Below are positions 63,111 through 64,000 of a stretch of 64,000 nucleotides of DNA, piece by piece; within the stretch, counting starts at the first letter, position 1; each line of letters begins with the position of its first letter. This DNA is from Amycolatopsis arida (GTDB taxonomy: Bacteria > Actinomycetota > Actinomycetes > Mycobacteriales > Pseudonocardiaceae), in the NCBI RefSeq assembly GCF_900115565.1, contig NZ_FOWW01000012.1, positions 62,001-126,000 of the forward strand. Direction: 5' to 3'. The notes under the pieces were generated by a model. It had not been told where the DNA came from. It worked only from the letters and a program-made list of their open reading frames with translations, and ran no database searches. The position numbers and the translations under genes were made by a program.

Positions 63111-63136
63111 GTCTGGTACCCTTCCACGAGCGACCA

Positions 63137-63326
63137 GCCCCCGAGCGATCGGGGGCCGCAAGTGGAGCCCCGCTCCCACCCGCGTCGCCGCACCAGGCGG
63201 CCGGGTCCGGTCACCCGGGCCACCGTCGCCGGCATCGCCGGTGGGACGGCCCGCGGAGCACTCGACCTTCGTGGTCGGGTGCCGATCGGACGAGGGCCCC
63301 GCACGCCGGTATCGGTGACGGGGCCC
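63137..63326 (+). promoter_or_regulatory. Structured leader upstream of infC
   Basis: Two strong hairpins lie in the 276-base space before infC. The first is GCCCCCGA at 63137-63144, loop GCGA (a GNRA tetraloop), and TCGGGGGC at 63149-63156; outer TCCAC/GTGGA segments extend it. The second is GGGCCCCG at 63294-63301 with CGGGGCCC at 63319-63326 and a 17-base loop. TACCCT at 63117-63122 may be the -10 box. Leaders of infC-rpmI-rplT operons often carry control elements for L20 or IF3. I cannot match this one to a named class. Confidence 0.5.
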
Positions 63327-63386
63327 GTGGTATGTGGGCACCAGGTCGAGCACGGGAGTAACGACAACTCGGACCAAGGAGGCCCC

Positions 63387-63947
63387 ATCAGCTCCGAGAC
63401 ACGCATCAACGACCGCATCCGGGTGCCGGAGGTCCGGCTCGTCGGACCCAACGGGGAACAGGTCGGCATCGTCCGGATCGAGGATGCGCTGCGGCTCGCC
63501 CAGGAGGCGGACCTCGACCTCGTCGAGGTCGCCCCGCAGGCCCGGCCGCCGGTCTGCAAGCTCATGGACTTCGGCAAGTTCAAGTACGAGAGCGCGCAGA
63601 AGGCCCGGGAGTCCCGCCGTAACCAGCAGCTCACCGTCATCAAAGAGCAGAAGCTGCGGCCGAAGATCGACCCGCACGACTACGAGACGAAGAAGGGCCA
63701 CGTGTCCCGCTTCCTCGCCGCCGGGAACAAGGTCAAGGTGACCATCATGTTCCGCGGGCGGGAGCAGTCCCGGCCGGAGCTCGGCTTCCGGCTGTTGCAG
63801 CGGTTGGCGGACGACGTCGCCGAGCTGGGCTTCGTCGAGTCGGCCCCGAAGCAGGACGGCCGCAACATGATCATGGTGCTGGCGCCGCACAAGAACGCGA
63901 AGGCCAAGCCGAAGGCGGCCAAGGAAGCCCGCCCCGCGGAGTCCTGA
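63387..63947 (+). CDS. infC: Translation initiation factor IF-3
   Basis: This is a protein of about 186 residues. The reading frame has no ATG, GTG or TTG close to the conserved N-terminus; ATC at 63387 is preceded by a perfect AAGGAGG at 63376-63382 and gives [21 protein letters not shown] rare AUU/AUC start is typical of infC and lets IF3, which rejects such starts, control its own synthesis. The N-domain includes [20 protein letters not shown], the linker is lysine-rich, and the C-domain has [20 protein letters not shown]. The tail of about 15 residues is Lys/Ala-rich. It should be followed by rpmI and rplT beyond the window. Confidence 0.93.
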   Translation: MSSETRINDRIRVPEVRLVGPNGEQVGIVRIEDALRLAQEADLDLVEVAPQARPPVCKLMDFGKFKYESAQKARESRRNQQLTVIKEQKLRPKIDPHDYETKKGHVSRFLAAGNKVKVTIMFRGREQSRPELGFRLLQRLADDVAELGFVESAPKQDGRNMIMVLAPHKNAKAKPKAAKEARPAES

Positions 63948-64000
63948 CCTCCGCTGACGGCCGGTACGGGCCGGCAGGGGCCAGCACAGTCAGCAGCACA

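Noticed and set aside
63100-63122. TTGTC followed at the right distance by TACCCT before infC, as a PafBC promoter
   Set aside because: Only the first five bases match. The RGTG half is TACC, and infC is not expected to be damage-induced. It may just be an ordinary -10.

Overview
The window is high-GC DNA of an actinobacterium, most likely a member of the Pseudonocardiaceae (Amycolatopsis-like). The pointers are GTG/TTG starts, many leaderless start codons, and an actinobacterial order of housekeeping genes (polA, rpsA, a CoaE-GrpB fusion, uvrB, uvrA, rnhA, infC with a divergent DUF1844 gene). No rRNA, tRNA, CRISPR array, transposase or prophage was seen. The genus is not decided by anything I can read here.

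Layout. 1-5 kb: a cut-off amino-acid ABC binding protein, an XRE-cupin regulator, a hotdog thioesterase and polA. 5-11 kb: an AraC/VOC pair, a TetR-controlled membrane operon (degenerate ABC ATPase, YhgE/Pip protein, TetR), a GNAT and a methyltransferase. 11-15 kb: rpsA and coaE. 15-20 kb: a leftward five-gene operon of ABC ATPase, ABC permease, GT39 glycosyltransferase, sensor kinase and response regulator. 20-26 kb: DUF402, a PucR regulator, uvrB and a GNAT. 26-31 kb: a two-gene operon whose first protein fuses a surface hydrolase to an ABC ATPase, followed by a permease. Divergent from it is terC, behind a yybP-ykoY-type manganese riboswitch. 32-40 kb: an S9 peptidase, a RES-type toxin with its partner, an ASCH-like protein, and a sugar-binding lipoprotein, LacI regulator and FGGY kinase. 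40-48 kb: mixed metabolism, a lipoprotein gene broken by a nonsense codon, rnhA, an MBL hydrolase and uvrA.

48.6-61.3 kb is the most coherent and interesting region. Three transcription units appear to form one amino-sugar regulon. Unit 1 is a Das-like sugar importer plus a cytoplasmic GH20 hexosaminidase. Unit 2 is a DSD1-like PLP dehydratase, an N-acyl-D-amino-acid deacylase, a GntP-type permease and a Tat-secreted lactonase. Unit 3 is a PfkB (KDG-type) kinase, an IclR regulator and RidA. The promoter of unit 1 and the divergent promoter of units 2 and 3 carry the same tandem operator with 21-bp phasing, and unit 1 also carries two DasR-like dre boxes. Read together they suggest a route for oxidised chitin sugars: N-acetylglucosaminate to glucosaminate, to 2-keto-3-deoxygluconate, to its 6-phosphate.

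Other cross-cutting signals: RecA-independent (PafBC-type) DNA-damage promoters in front of uvrB and uvrA and, less perfectly, polA; about ten genes whose -10 box places the transcription start on the start codon; and three unrelated families of intergenic repeats that all have a 21-bp period, at six loci.
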